A stretch of DNA of 64,000 bases from an uncultured Porphyromonadaceae bacterium (lineage in GTDB: Bacteria > Bacteroidota > Bacteroidia > Bacteroidales > Muribaculaceae), in assembly GCA_947175645.1 (NCBI GenBank), contig CAMWNP010000006.1:40686-104685 (forward strand), given 5' to 3'. The position numbers and the translations under genes were made by a program. Positions 37,310 through 46,553 of this stretch are shown here, in pieces (position 1 is the first letter of the stretch; the number at the start of each line of letters is the position of its first letter). A model generated the notes under the pieces. It was not told where the DNA came from. It was given only the letters and a program-made list of their open reading frames with translations, and searched no databases.

Positions 37310-39280
37310 TCAGTTTGCAAAATCCACGGAAACTCCGAATTGCAGACGGCGAGGATTAAGGGGATAATTAGGCATTGAAAAATAGTTTGAACCCGTCATG
37401 CCCTGGTTTATATGAGACATCATAATATAAAATCTTGTCTTGCTCAGTTTCATATTGGCATAAAGATTCATGAATGGATAGTTACCGCAGAGTTGAGCCG
37501 TCTGGTTGTAGAACGACATTGTCGAAGGTTGATATTGAACGCTCTTATAGCGTGTATAATAATCACAGTCTATACCAAACTGTACGTCCAGGACACCGGC
37601 AACTTTGAATAAAAGATATAAATTGCTGTAAACTGTGAGTTTAGGCAAAGGGATAACGTTTTCATCTGTTGTTGTCTGATAAGTGATCCTATTGTTCCAG
37701 TTAAGGATTCCTGCCCGAAGGTTCTGTTCAAGTCGGGCTGAAAAAATCTGTACGGAACCACCGTGTTGCACAGGCAGGCAATCATTGTTGAAATAAATAT
37801 GGTTCTGGGCATTTTCTACTCCAACGTCTATCAGAGTGTGGCTGAAAGGAATATATAAGAATCCGCCCAGTCGTAAATTTCTTGTCTTACCGAAATCATT
37901 GTGCCAGATGAAGTGATTTGACACATAATTGTTCATGAGATATGGCGCCTCACGATTGATGAAGTGACCGTAACCCGTTAAATCAACAGTGTCTCCGAAC
38001 AATGGGATATGCGTGTCTACCCTACCCTTAACAGAGAGATCTCCCGCTACCGGACCGGCAATTCCAAATTCCGCTGACACATTGTAACGGAGTATCGACC
38101 CCTTGGTTTTTGACAAATCGCCACCAACCCACAACAGTGACTGAGTGATTTTTGGTGACACTTCGGGAAATGGATTCGGAGTGAGTGATTCCGGAAGTTC
38201 AGGCAAGACTGAAATAGTGTCAGGAGTCTGACTATAGTGTCGGATCTGATACTTGGCATAGGCCGACAGACCGGCTTTAGCATATTTGTTGAAACCTTCC
38301 AATAGGCTGATGCCTAAGGAGTTAGTGAAGGCCCAATAATCTGTGTGATCATGAGTCTCGGTAGAAGAAAGATAATGGTTTTTCCAGAAACTCTTTTCAT
38401 CAGATGCGGATGTGTTTCGGAAGATGTGTTTACCTCCATCATATGTACTGTTCCAGAAGAAGGTGGTTACGGGAATGAAATGTTTGACTTCAGTAGTATC
38501 ATCAATCATTTCAGTTTCGTGAAAACCGAGTTTATACCGGTGATTCATCATGAAATGTTCCCCGACTATTTTTGAGTGCGAAGCAGTAAGTCGAGTTGGT
38601 ATGGTCTTTGGTGTTATAGAAGCATTACCACCCTGAAGTTGAGCCGGATCTGTGATGTAAAGTTCATCAGTTATGCCACCATTTTCTTTATTCAGCAGAT
38701 TATAGTGATAAAAGTAACCCTGAAATTCATATCTGTCTCCGAGGTATGACCCTGATGCTCCCCATGTAAGGTCTTTTGTATTCTGATAATTATAACTTCC
38801 CTTCGAATAAAGATAATCAGCCATTACGCCAACTTGGGCCTTAGGGTTGATGTTACCTGAAAATACCGTCTGAAGTCTGTCCTGTGCATTATCTCTGCCT
38901 CCTCCGAAATTATAAGAAAGCAAAGTCATGGGGATACGCGTATTATAAAATTTCTCACTGCTCGCAGACGGTAACCATGCGGCAAGAGCATCATTGAAGA
39001 AGAAGTTGCTTTGTAACGGCCTATTAAAAAATATGAGATTATAACCTTCTGCACCAAGATTTCCTGTGGTTGCGTAGGCATCCGATACTTCCGAGGGTAT
39101 GCTCAGACGGTAGTAATTAAGCATCAACGTGTCTATGGGTGCTTCAACTTGAGCACCTGTTGGCTGATTGACAGTCCATGCATAGGAGGGTGCCAGAACG
39201 GGAGATTTCGCTGAAGCGTAATCCACCGCTGCCCAAAGGACAAACATGGAAATATATAATGATTTCCTTGAAATATTCAT
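37310..39280 (-). CDS. Putative outer-membrane porin (Porin_10 type)
   Basis: A signal peptide (MNISRKSLYISMFVLWAAVD) precedes about 630 residues of aromatic-rich, alternating beta strands typical of the Bacteroidetes 'putative porin' family. The chain ends in VSVDFAN, in keeping with outer-membrane barrels. Length is normal for the family. It is the first gene of a five-gene minus-strand run (porin, anchored binding protein, rfbD, prfC, mutL) with a consensus promoter 18 bp upstream. Substrate unknown. Confidence 0.85.
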   Translation of the reverse strand: MNISRKSLYISMFVLWAAVDYASAKSPVLAPSYAWTVNQPTGAQVEAPIDTLMLNYYRLSIPSEVSDAYATTGNLGAEGYNLIFFNRPLQSNFFFNDALAAWLPSASSEKFYNTRIPMTLLSYNFGGGRDNAQDRLQTVFSGNINPKAQVGVMADYLYSKGSYNYQNTKDLTWGASGSYLGDRYEFQGYFYHYNLLNKENGGITDELYITDPAQLQGGNASITPKTIPTRLTASHSKIVGEHFMMNHRYKLGFHETEMIDDTTEVKHFIPVTTFFWNSTYDGGKHIFRNTSASDEKSFWKNHYLSSTETHDHTDYWAFTNSLGISLLEGFNKYAKAGLSAYAKYQIRHYSQTPDTISVLPELPESLTPNPFPEVSPKITQSLLWVGGDLSKTKGSILRYNVSAEFGIAGPVAGDLSVKGRVDTHIPLFGDTVDLTGYGHFINREAPYLMNNYVSNHFIWHNDFGKTRNLRLGGFLYIPFSHTLIDVGVENAQNHIYFNNDCLPVQHGGSVQIFSARLEQNLRAGILNWNNRITYQTTTDENVIPLPKLTVYSNLYLLFKVAGVLDVQFGIDCDYYTRYKSVQYQPSTMSFYNQTAQLCGNYPFMNLYANMKLSKTRFYIMMSHINQGMTGSNYFSMPNYPLNPRRLQFGVSVDFAN

Positions 39281-39298
39281 ACTGATGGTTTAGAGTTA

Positions 39299-39330
39299 CA
39301 AAAGTACAATTTTTTGATGAATTACCCAAA
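39299..39330 (-). promoter_or_regulatory. Promoter for the porin-binding protein-rfbD-prfC-mutL operon
   Basis: On the minus strand TTTG (39327-39330), 20 nt, TACTTTTG (39299-39306) is a full consensus. It is the only clear promoter for a run of five closely spaced genes covering about 7.2 kb. Confidence 0.78.
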
Positions 39331-39412
39331 CCAAATGAATACATTGAACCTTTCATTGAGATGGCTTGGATAACATAGTGCGCAAATTTATCCACTATTG
39401 AAAAAAATGTCG

Positions 39413-39420
39413 TATCTTTG
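39413..39420 (+). promoter_or_regulatory. Promoter -7 box for the nucleotidyltransferase-like gene
   Basis: TATCTTTG matches the -7 consensus. It covers an in-frame upstream ATG at 39418, so that codon is unlikely to be translated and the start at 39442 is preferred. The -33 element is not clear. Confidence 0.6.
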
Positions 39421-39441
39421 AAGATTTATAAATGCGCAAAA

Positions 39442-40029
39442 ATGAAAAAATATTTAGAATTATCACGGTTGTTCCGTGAAACCGCACTCAGAGTGCTCGA
39501 TGAATCAGGCATTAAAGATATCTGGGAACAGGCAGGATGCAGAGTTAATATTGTAGGTTCATTGAAAATGAATCTTATGGCAAAACACAAGGATATTGAT
39601 CTGCATGTATATTCTTCTCAAATCAGTGCAGAATCCAGTTTAGCTATTGTCTCGCAAATAGCCAAACTATCTCGTGTTAAAGAGATTAAGTGCATCAATG
39701 GATTAAATACCGATGAGCGGTGTATGGCGTGGCATATCCTATATGAATCAGAAAACGACGGAATCTGGCAATTTGATATAATACATATATTGGAAGGCTC
39801 TCGATATGATGGTTATTTTGAGGATATGGCAAATAGGATAACGGATATTCTTAATGATGAGAAGCGGGAAACCATACTCATGCTCAAGTTTGAGACGCCC
39901 CTTGATAAAGATTATAAGGGAGTGGAATATTATGAGGCTGTGATTGCTGACAATGTCAGAAATATGGATGAATTTGAAAAATGGGTAGTGTTACATAGAT
40001 CAAAACCTCCGTATTATTGGATGCCATAA
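39442..40029 (+). CDS. Nucleotidyltransferase-like protein
   Basis: The 195-residue protein has a GSLKMNLMAKHKDIDLHVY segment near residue 40, which fits the G-S...D-x-D core of polymerase-beta-type nucleotidyltransferases. A further acidic residue may come from WQFDIIHI near residue 105. The C-terminus (KGVEYYEAVIADNVRNMDEF) resembles the small helical end of uncharacterised Bacteroidales members. No target is known; it is monocistronic. The start at 39442 is chosen because the upstream ATG overlaps the promoter. It could be an aminoglycoside-type or RNA-directed transferase, but I cannot tell which. Confidence 0.7.
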   Translation: MKKYLELSRLFRETALRVLDESGIKDIWEQAGCRVNIVGSLKMNLMAKHKDIDLHVYSSQISAESSLAIVSQIAKLSRVKEIKCINGLNTDERCMAWHILYESENDGIWQFDIIHILEGSRYDGYFEDMANRITDILNDEKRETILMLKFETPLDKDYKGVEYYEAVIADNVRNMDEFEKWVVLHRSKPPYYWMP

Positions 40030-40065
40030 AAGTGAACTGTCATGATCTACCATTAGAAAAACGAA

Positions 40066-40229
40066 AGACGGTGTGTCATAATAAGCCATCTGTGGCGTTG
40101 CTTTCGGAAGCGGCTTCGGTCACATACTTAGGTATGCTCCCATCAGCCTCATCCTCAGCGCCTTGCATCTGACCCATTCTGACAAATCTTAAGAGGGTGT
40201 GTCAGAATTGAATTTCGACACACCCTCTT
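40066..40229 (+). repeat. Dispersed 165-bp intergenic element, copy 3
   Basis: This copy has the same orientation as copy 1, with the AGACGG end next to the nucleotidyltransferase-like gene and the hairpin end (AAGAGGGTGTGTC / GACACACCCTCTT, about 40191-40229) next to rpoD. The outer 13 bp of the hairpin are perfect; the inner stem differs from copies 1 and 2. It lies between the converging 3' ends of the two genes. Confidence 0.92.
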
Positions 40230-40254
40230 GATAAATTAAAGTCTCGTGACAAAA

Positions 40255-41124
40255 TTATTGACCGAGGTAAGCACGGAGCAGACGGCTTTTTGAACCTTTG
40301 AGGCGGCGTATCGCTTTCTCTTTGATCTGACGGACACGTTCGCGTGTAAGGTCAAACTTAGCGCCGATTTCTTCAAGAGTCATTTCCTGACAGCCTATAC
40401 CAAAAAACATCTTCAGGATATCGCGTTCACGGTCAGTGAGTTGATGGAGTGCACGGTCCACCTCTTTTGATAATGATTCCTGATTAAGAGTAGAGTCAGC
40501 CATTGGCGAGTCATCATTAGTCAGAACGTCAAGCAATGAGTTGTCCTCACCTTCCACGAACGGCGCGTCAACCGAGATATGACGACCAGATACTTTCAGA
40601 GTGTCAGCAATTTTGTCAACCGGCACTTCAAGTGCATCAGCAAGTTCCTCAGGTGATGGTCTACGTTCATTTTCCTGCTCAAATTTTGAAAGTGCTTTAC
40701 CTATTTTATTAAGAGAGCCGACCTGATTGAGCGGAAGACGAACTATGCGAGACTGTTCAGCCAAAGCCTGAAGTATTGACTGACGAATCCACCAAACGGC
40801 ATAGGAAATAAACTTGAAACCACGAGTTTCATCAAATTTCTGTGCTGCTTTAATCAAACCCAGATTACCCTCATTTATAAGGTCAGGCAGACTTAATCCC
40901 TGGTTCTGATACTGTTTGGCTACAGAAACCACAAAACGCAGGTTGGCTCGGGTCAGTTTATCAAGGGCACGATCTCCTTCGGGACCTCCTTCTCGGATTT
41001 TCTGTGCCAGTTCAACCTCTTCGTCTACAGAAATCAATTCCTCACGACCTATTTCCTGAAGATACTTGTCAAGCGATGCGCTCTCGCGGTTAGTAATTGA
41101 TTTGGTAATCTTTAGTTGTCTCAT
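40255..41124 (-). CDS. rpoD: Primary RNA polymerase sigma factor
   Basis: This 289-residue sigma-70 factor lacks region 1.1 and is the Bacteroidetes housekeeping type (sigma-ABfr). It has region 1.2 ([16 protein letters not shown]), region 2 with [19 protein letters not shown] and the -10-recognising [13 protein letters not shown], region 3, and region 4 with [20 protein letters not shown] as its -35-type helix-turn-helix. It should recognise the TTTG/TAnnTTTG promoters seen across the window. It is monocistronic, with a consensus promoter of its own. Confidence 0.95.
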   Translation of the reverse strand: MRQLKITKSITNRESASLDKYLQEIGREELISVDEEVELAQKIREGGPEGDRALDKLTRANLRFVVSVAKQYQNQGLSLPDLINEGNLGLIKAAQKFDETRGFKFISYAVWWIRQSILQALAEQSRIVRLPLNQVGSLNKIGKALSKFEQENERRPSPEELADALEVPVDKIADTLKVSGRHISVDAPFVEGEDNSLLDVLTNDDSPMADSTLNQESLSKEVDRALHQLTDRERDILKMFFGIGCQEMTLEEIGAKFDLTRERVRQIKEKAIRRLKGSKSRLLRAYLGQ

Positions 41125-41149
41125 ATTGTCTATTACCGTAATTAGCGTG

Positions 41150-41180
41150 CAAAATTACAAAATATTTCACTTATAACAAA
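41150..41180 (-). promoter_or_regulatory. rpoD promoter
   Basis: On the minus strand TTTG (41177-41180), 19 nt, TAATTTTG (41150-41157) is a full consensus, about 25 bp before the rpoD start, suggesting autoregulation by the housekeeping sigma factor. Confidence 0.75.
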
Positions 41181-41266
41181 GTTAATTGGTGAATATATTT
41201 TCGCTTTCTATATTTTTAAGAGTGTTTTAAGAGTGTAAGCATTAACCAATATAGGCAAAAGATGCT

Positions 41267-42748
41267 TTAATACTGGAGGTAAATAAACGGAACGAGATCA
41301 GATGATCTCACCTGAATTATTATAAGAATCACCAAGGCGATGATCAGAGCCTGAACAACATAAGGGATTTTTGCAAAATGTTTCTGAGTCCACACAAACC
41401 AGGAATGAGGGGTGAAATGGAGCGCATATCCTGTTATTATAGCAATCACTATCAGAAGGTATCCGTCAAGAAATTGAGGAGCGACATCTGCATGGAAACT
41501 GAATAAAATCTGATGCATCATCTCCTTTACTTTTTCCATGGACTCTGAACGGAAGAACATGAATCCGAACGCAATCAGGTTAAATGTACAGAATATGTTT
41601 AAGAATCTGCGCAGGAATCCCGGTTTGTCATCTTTCCCTATGCCAAGAATATTCTTATACATTTTATGTAACACAAGCAGGATTCCGTTCCAGAATCCCC
41701 AGATAATATACATCAGTGAGGCTCCGTGCCACAAGCCGCCGAGTGCCATTGTGGTCACAAGGTTAGCGTGAGAGTGCCACTTATGTTTGGTACGGCTGCC
41801 GCCAAGTGGAATATACAGATAGTCCCGCAACCATAGTGAAAGAGAAATATGCCATCTGCGCCAGAATTCAGTGGGACTCTGTGACTTGAATGGAGAGTTA
41901 AAGTTATCCTTGAATCTAAACCCGAGCAAAAGAGCCAGACCTATCGCCATGTCGGAGTAACCTGAAAAGTCACAATATAATTGAAGGGTAAAACCATAAA
42001 CCCCCATCAGATTTTCAAATCCTGTATATAATGAAGGGTTATCGAATATGCGGTCCACAAAATTACCGCTTATATAGTCGGCAATGATGACTTTTTTCAC
42101 CAAACCGCAGATAATCAGGAATAATCCTGATGAAATCATTTCCTGAGTTGCCGGAGCCGCTTCTTTTACCTGCGGGAGCATATCTTTTGCCCGTACCACA
42201 GGTCCTGCAAGCAGTGGAGGGAAAAAAGTCAGATAGAACGTGTAATGCAGAAAATTGTTGCAAGGCTGCATCTCTCCACGATAGATGTCAACTATGTAAC
42301 TGATTGATCTGAATGTAAAAAACGATATTCCTGCTGGAAGAATAATCTGTAAAGGGTCAAAGTTAGTTCCGGTTATTGATGTGAATGCACTTATCAAAAG
42401 ATTGAAATACTTGAAGTAAACAAGCATACCGATGTTGACAATGACATTTATTGCAACCATTGAGCGCCGTAGTAAATTACTCTTTGCCGCTCCAAGCAAG
42501 TTGCCGAGAATATAATCGAACAAACATACTCCGAGCAAAATGAAGCAACATTCAGCAGAGGATTTATAATAAAAATAGAGAGAGAACAGTATCACAAAGA
42601 TCATTTTCAGAGTTCTGTGACCGCTCAAAAGTTCATAAATCAAAAGGAACGCCACGAACAAAACCAGAAACAGCCCTGTGTTGAACAACAAGGGATTCTG
42701 TGGGTCGTAAAGCAATATATTTTTGAGAGATGTGATAATGTCATTCAT
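41267..42748 (-). CDS. MBOAT O-acyltransferase (AlgI/DltB-like)
   Basis: The 493-residue polytopic protein (about 10-12 hydrophobic segments) has the MBOAT core: DFSGYSDMAIGLALLLGF, PTEFWRRWHISLSLWLRDY and GGLWHGAS with the invariant histidine. Proteins of this type carry acetyl groups across the membrane to surface polysaccharides. It follows two SGNH hydrolase-like proteins (2 bp gap), which in alginate and other systems act as the periplasmic transfer partners. This suggests an O-acetylation module for a cell-surface glycan. Confidence 0.9.
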   Translation of the reverse strand: MNDIITSLKNILLYDPQNPLLFNTGLFLVLFVAFLLIYELLSGHRTLKMIFVILFSLYFYYKSSAECCFILLGVCLFDYILGNLLGAAKSNLLRRSMVAINVIVNIGMLVYFKYFNLLISAFTSITGTNFDPLQIILPAGISFFTFRSISYIVDIYRGEMQPCNNFLHYTFYLTFFPPLLAGPVVRAKDMLPQVKEAAPATQEMISSGLFLIICGLVKKVIIADYISGNFVDRIFDNPSLYTGFENLMGVYGFTLQLYCDFSGYSDMAIGLALLLGFRFKDNFNSPFKSQSPTEFWRRWHISLSLWLRDYLYIPLGGSRTKHKWHSHANLVTTMALGGLWHGASLMYIIWGFWNGILLVLHKMYKNILGIGKDDKPGFLRRFLNIFCTFNLIAFGFMFFRSESMEKVKEMMHQILFSFHADVAPQFLDGYLLIVIAIITGYALHFTPHSWFVWTQKHFAKIPYVVQALIIALVILIIIQVRSSDLVPFIYLQY

Positions 42749-42750
42749 AA

Positions 42751-44055
42751 TTAGTCAATGGGATTTAATGCTTTTTCAAGCGCGTTGTAGAGAAGGTCAC
42801 CCTGAAGATCGTAACCGGCAAATGTGTTATGTACTCTGTCAGTATTCATCAATCCGTTTTCAATCCAAAGAGTTGATGCACCGTCACCACCTGCAACCTC
42901 ATACCAGTCGTAGACAGGGATACCATTATCCTTGCCGTACTTTAGAATTATATTGCGGATATGCTTAACATTTTCGTTTATAGAATAGGACTTGGAATAG
43001 ACAGTACGTCGCCGCCCTTTTCTTGTGGAACGGGTGGCAACACGTTTTGATCGCTGACATTCCATTGGAGTAGTCAAAAGAATTTTCGCCTCCGGGTTAT
43101 TTTTTTTAATATCTCTGACCATATAACCTATTTCCGAATACATATCTTCATCCGATATTTTTCCGAATGCCTCGTTTGTTCCAAGGCTGAGAATGACAAG
43201 ATCAGGGTTCAGCATGGCAACATCGCTTCCCATTGACATCAACTGATTGTATGATGAATAGGTCGCACCATTGTTCCCGATTGCATGGTACCTTACACCA
43301 CCTTTGGTATTGAGTAGCGATGCTCCGAATATTGTTATGGTTTCAAATGTATGGATCTGAAGAGTAACAGTGGTTTGTTCTGTTCTTAGTCTTACAATGG
43401 TCTGATAATCATGGACTGAATCCGAGAATGTCACCCTTGCATCTTCTTCATTGGTGATACGGTCAACAAAAACACGTCCGTCAGAAAAAATGGTAATGGA
43501 ATTGAATGGATCGCCTTCCGGACAAGATTTAACCACGGTTGACAGAGTAATTGAGAACGATGTTGAATTAGGAGAAAATCCCACTCCGGTAAATCCCATG
43601 TCGGTCATCCAGGGTAGTTTAAGCAGTTTTGCTGAAACATAGTTATCATCAGTGGTGAATGAATAATTGAACGGTTCATTCGTCCCTGCGATTTTCAGAG
43701 GTGTAATCAAACCTCTCCCTCCATCACCATATCGCTCTTGAAGCAGTTTGCGAACTCTTTGTGAGCAGACATCTGCCTGTATGTGGGAATCACCTATCTG
43801 AAGAATATTCACAGGAGTGGCATCTGCCATAGCAAGTTTGAAGCGTAGGTCAGTCCAGTCATCTCCGTTCATCTGAATATGGTTTGATTCAGGTTTTATG
43901 AAATCATGAGAGGGTAAATCCGTAAGTTGGGGCCCCGATTCTATGATAACGGTCCCCTCACGAAGAGCAGCCTGATTGCTGTCATCGGGAGTACCCGAGC
44001 AAGCGACCACGGACACCATCGTCAAAGGAAGCCAGAGGAATAATCGTTTAATCAT
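42751..44055 (-). CDS. SGNH/GDSL hydrolase-like lipoprotein (AlgX/AlgJ-type role suspected)
   Basis: A lipoprotein signal peptide with VVAC places lipidated Cys19. The 434-residue protein has an SGNH fold: block I ILQIGDSHIQAD with the serine of GDS, block III LVILSLGTNEAFG with the asparagine, and block V DRVHNTFAG with the Asp-His pair. A beta domain is inserted between. It overlaps the preceding SGNH gene by 8 bp and precedes the MBOAT gene by 2 bp. Expected role: acetyl transfer to or removal from a surface polysaccharide. Confidence 0.85.
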   Translation of the reverse strand: MIKRLFLWLPLTMVSVVACSGTPDDSNQAALREGTVIIESGPQLTDLPSHDFIKPESNHIQMNGDDWTDLRFKLAMADATPVNILQIGDSHIQADVCSQRVRKLLQERYGDGGRGLITPLKIAGTNEPFNYSFTTDDNYVSAKLLKLPWMTDMGFTGVGFSPNSTSFSITLSTVVKSCPEGDPFNSITIFSDGRVFVDRITNEEDARVTFSDSVHDYQTIVRLRTEQTTVTLQIHTFETITIFGASLLNTKGGVRYHAIGNNGATYSSYNQLMSMGSDVAMLNPDLVILSLGTNEAFGKISDEDMYSEIGYMVRDIKKNNPEAKILLTTPMECQRSKRVATRSTRKGRRRTVYSKSYSINENVKHIRNIILKYGKDNGIPVYDWYEVAGGDGASTLWIENGLMNTDRVHNTFAGYDLQGDLLYNALEKALNPID

Positions 44056-45487
44056 TTATCATATCATTTAACGATAAAACAAATAGAGATGCCAGACGAT
44101 CACCTCCCGTGAATGATAAATGAATATAATCTTTGTTAACGTCTCGGTTCTTAACCCATTCGACTACGGCATCCTCACCTCCCATAGCCTCTCTGGTATC
44201 CCAGAATGCAACTCCAAGACGATGAGCCATTTCTCTTTGCTGGTCAACCATGTAGGGAACTGACTTCATTGAGTGAACTCCGGTTCCTTTTTTCTCCCCT
44301 CGGTCGCCAATTCCCATAACAAGTATGTCGGCTTGCGGATAAGCCTGTCTGATACGTGATATGGCTTTTTCCATGGCACTTGTGTAATAGTTGTAATTGG
44401 TAATATTGGAGGTGAGCGCATTTATTCCATATTCAACGATAATAAGGTCATAGTCGATGAATTGCCGCATCTGAGTTGCAAGTTCAGTTGATATTTCAGC
44501 ATGTTTTATACCGGAGTATCCGCGTATTGACATGTTGTCTACCGTTACCCCTGAATTATCGTTCAGATAAAGACCGAGGGCAATAAGATCACTTGATCCG
44601 GCAGACAATTTGAGTTCACCGGTTTCACCGTTCAATTCAATGGACTGCACAGACTCAGAGGGCTCAACATTATATACACATGGGACTCCGTCGGCAGATG
44701 TAATTGTTATGTTTGTTGCAGTGGGCGCGATGAAAAGGAATCTGGAGTTGTTCCAGTTAGCAGAATGAGCCATTTTTTTCGAGCCTTTCACAGTTGTTGT
44801 TGCATTACCTTGTGGAGTGTGGTAAATTCCTGAAAGTGTGGAATATCTTTTGCCATTATTTCTGAAATCATGTTTTTTCCATCCTGAACATGACTGTCTG
44901 ATGGATTGTCTGAATCCGGTAAGTTCACTGCTAAGTGGTAGATACCCTACTCCATGACCACCGTACTGTTCCTGAAGTTTCTCACGAATATTCTGGGAAA
45001 AAATATCACCTTCAATATAGGAATCGCCGATTATTGCTATTCGAACAGGTCGTGTCTGTCGTTTAGCCATAGCGTCACGGAACTTTGCAAGGCGTGTGCC
45101 TGAAAAGTCTTCAATTTTAACAGGTTCACCCTCTTTTCTTACCGGACGTTCAGGTACTGGAACAATCTCAATAATCTCTGTCTCCTCATCATCAACTTGT
45201 CCGTCAATTTCTATCTGCATGGAATCAGTAGAAATTAAAGCCGTTTCCGAAACACTGTCTGTGTGGGCGGAGTCATCAGATGCGGCTGCCATCATGTTTT
45301 CAAGATCAGGGTCAACATAAGTATCTCCTCCAATTTGCTCGGTTTCCTCTTTGGGGAATAGATCACTCCATAATGAAAAATCTTTAAGTTTTCCATTACT
45401 TGAACTATTCAGGGGTAGAAGCGAAACTAATGCCACCACGCACACTGCTATAAGTAATAAAGGGAAAGCGGTTCCTCGTTTTTTCAT
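44048..45487 (-). CDS. Membrane-anchored SGNH hydrolase-like protein
   Basis: This 479-residue protein has one N-terminal membrane helix (residues about 6-22), an acidic linker to about 125, then an SGNH domain. Block I is RIAIIGDSYIEGD, block III IIVEYGINAL, and block V DYIHLSFTGG with the catalytic Asp-His. It is related in layout to the next gene but only weakly in sequence, so the pair may act on different steps. It begins 13 bp after menF ends. The role is probably acetylation of a surface glycan. Confidence 0.83.
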   Translation of the reverse strand: MKKRGTAFPLLLIAVCVVALVSLLPLNSSSNGKLKDFSLWSDLFPKEETEQIGGDTYVDPDLENMMAAASDDSAHTDSVSETALISTDSMQIEIDGQVDDEETEIIEIVPVPERPVRKEGEPVKIEDFSGTRLAKFRDAMAKRQTRPVRIAIIGDSYIEGDIFSQNIREKLQEQYGGHGVGYLPLSSELTGFRQSIRQSCSGWKKHDFRNNGKRYSTLSGIYHTPQGNATTTVKGSKKMAHSANWNNSRFLFIAPTATNITITSADGVPCVYNVEPSESVQSIELNGETGELKLSAGSSDLIALGLYLNDNSGVTVDNMSIRGYSGIKHAEISTELATQMRQFIDYDLIIVEYGINALTSNITNYNYYTSAMEKAISRIRQAYPQADILVMGIGDRGEKKGTGVHSMKSVPYMVDQQREMAHRLGVAFWDTREAMGGEDAVVEWVKNRDVNKDYIHLSFTGGDRLASLFVLSLNDMIND

Positions 45488-45500
45488 TAAAAAATAAAGT

Positions 45501-46553
45501 TTATTTGATTATGGCATCATTGATGTTACCACGTAGAATCATAGTTTTGTTTTCGGTTTCTCTCCACTCATCTTCCGGAATAGATTCAGCGGTGATACCA
45601 CCGCCTGCAAAAATGCAATAACCTGTTCTGTTTAACTTTAAGGATCTGAGGTTGACGTAACACTTTAACTCATCCGGAGTCACGAATCCAACGTATCCAC
45701 CATAACATTCCCGTGAGTGATTTTCAAGCATTGAAATCTCTTTGATTGCTGTTTCAACAGGGAAGCCACTGACGGCAGGTGTAGGACTCAACTGATCAAG
45801 TACCTTCGAACAAAGTTCTGGCCTCAGGAACCCTGTAAACATGTCACATATATGGTGTACAGGCTCAAAATGTACATCCTTACATCTTTCCACAGAGAAT
45901 ATCGCTCCGTTCTCGGTAAGAACATCGCTAATAAACTGAGCGACAATATTTTGCTCACAAATATTCTTGTTGTCCCAGTCTGAATCATCCATAACTTTTG
46001 TTCCCGCAAGCGACATTGTCTGAAAGCGATGAGAATGATTGTTGTAGTCAAAGAGAAGTTCAGGTGATGTTCCCAGCCATAATCCTGTTTCAGGAGTATA
46101 ATACAGAAACCGGAAAGTATCCGGGAAAGATTTGAACTGGGCATTGACAAGTCTACCCAGATCAACATGAGTATCTGTCTCAGAAATAATTCTGGAGAAA
46201 ACCGTTTTACCACCCCTCCTCTTCAATATTTCTATCAGTTGACAAATCTTTTCATCATATTCCTCACGTGTTGTAGAGTCTGACTGTATGGGAGAATTCA
46301 AGGTTGAAGTTGAAAAACCCGGTTTGGAATTAAGGAATGTTTCGGCATCCATTTCATTATAAACTTTAATGGAATCACAAAATTTCGTGTTCCATCTGTT
46401 TATTATGAAATATGAATCTCCTTTCATCGTCCTCTCCGGATTAGCCATGAATCTGTAATCCTCTGACCCCGGAAAAGCGAACAACGCGAACGGAATATTA
46501 TGCTCAGCGGCCACTAAGGCTGCGTCTAATTCTTTATTCATCGGGAAAGTCAT
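45501..46553 (-). CDS. menF: Isochorismate synthase (chorismate-binding enzyme)
   Basis: MenF turns chorismate into isochorismate, the entry to menaquinone. The 350-residue protein has the chorismate-binding fold with VKPGFSTSTLN-like N-terminal part absent, LAGTK near residue 178 (SLAGTKVMDDSDWDNKN), LSPTPAVSGFPV near 260, and ECYGGYVGF and IFAGGGITAES near the end. These blocks fit isochorismate or anthranilate/salicylate synthases; menF is the usual single-domain form in Bacteroidales. Its start overlaps the rimO stop (ATGA). menD, menB and other men genes are not nearby, so the position between rimO and SGNH genes is unusual. Confidence 0.88.
   Translation of the reverse strand: MTFPMNKELDAALVAAEHNIPFALFAFPGSEDYRFMANPERTMKGDSYFIINRWNTKFCDSIKVYNEMDAETFLNSKPGFSTSTLNSPIQSDSTTREEYDEKICQLIEILKRRGGKTVFSRIISETDTHVDLGRLVNAQFKSFPDTFRFLYYTPETGLWLGTSPELLFDYNNHSHRFQTMSLAGTKVMDDSDWDNKNICEQNIVAQFISDVLTENGAIFSVERCKDVHFEPVHHICDMFTGFLRPELCSKVLDQLSPTPAVSGFPVETAIKEISMLENHSRECYGGYVGFVTPDELKCYVNLRSLKLNRTGYCIFAGGGITAESIPEDEWRETENKTMILRGNINDAIIK

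Noticed and set aside
39418-39441. Upstream start for the nucleotidyltransferase-like gene
   Set aside because: The ATG lies inside the -7 promoter box.
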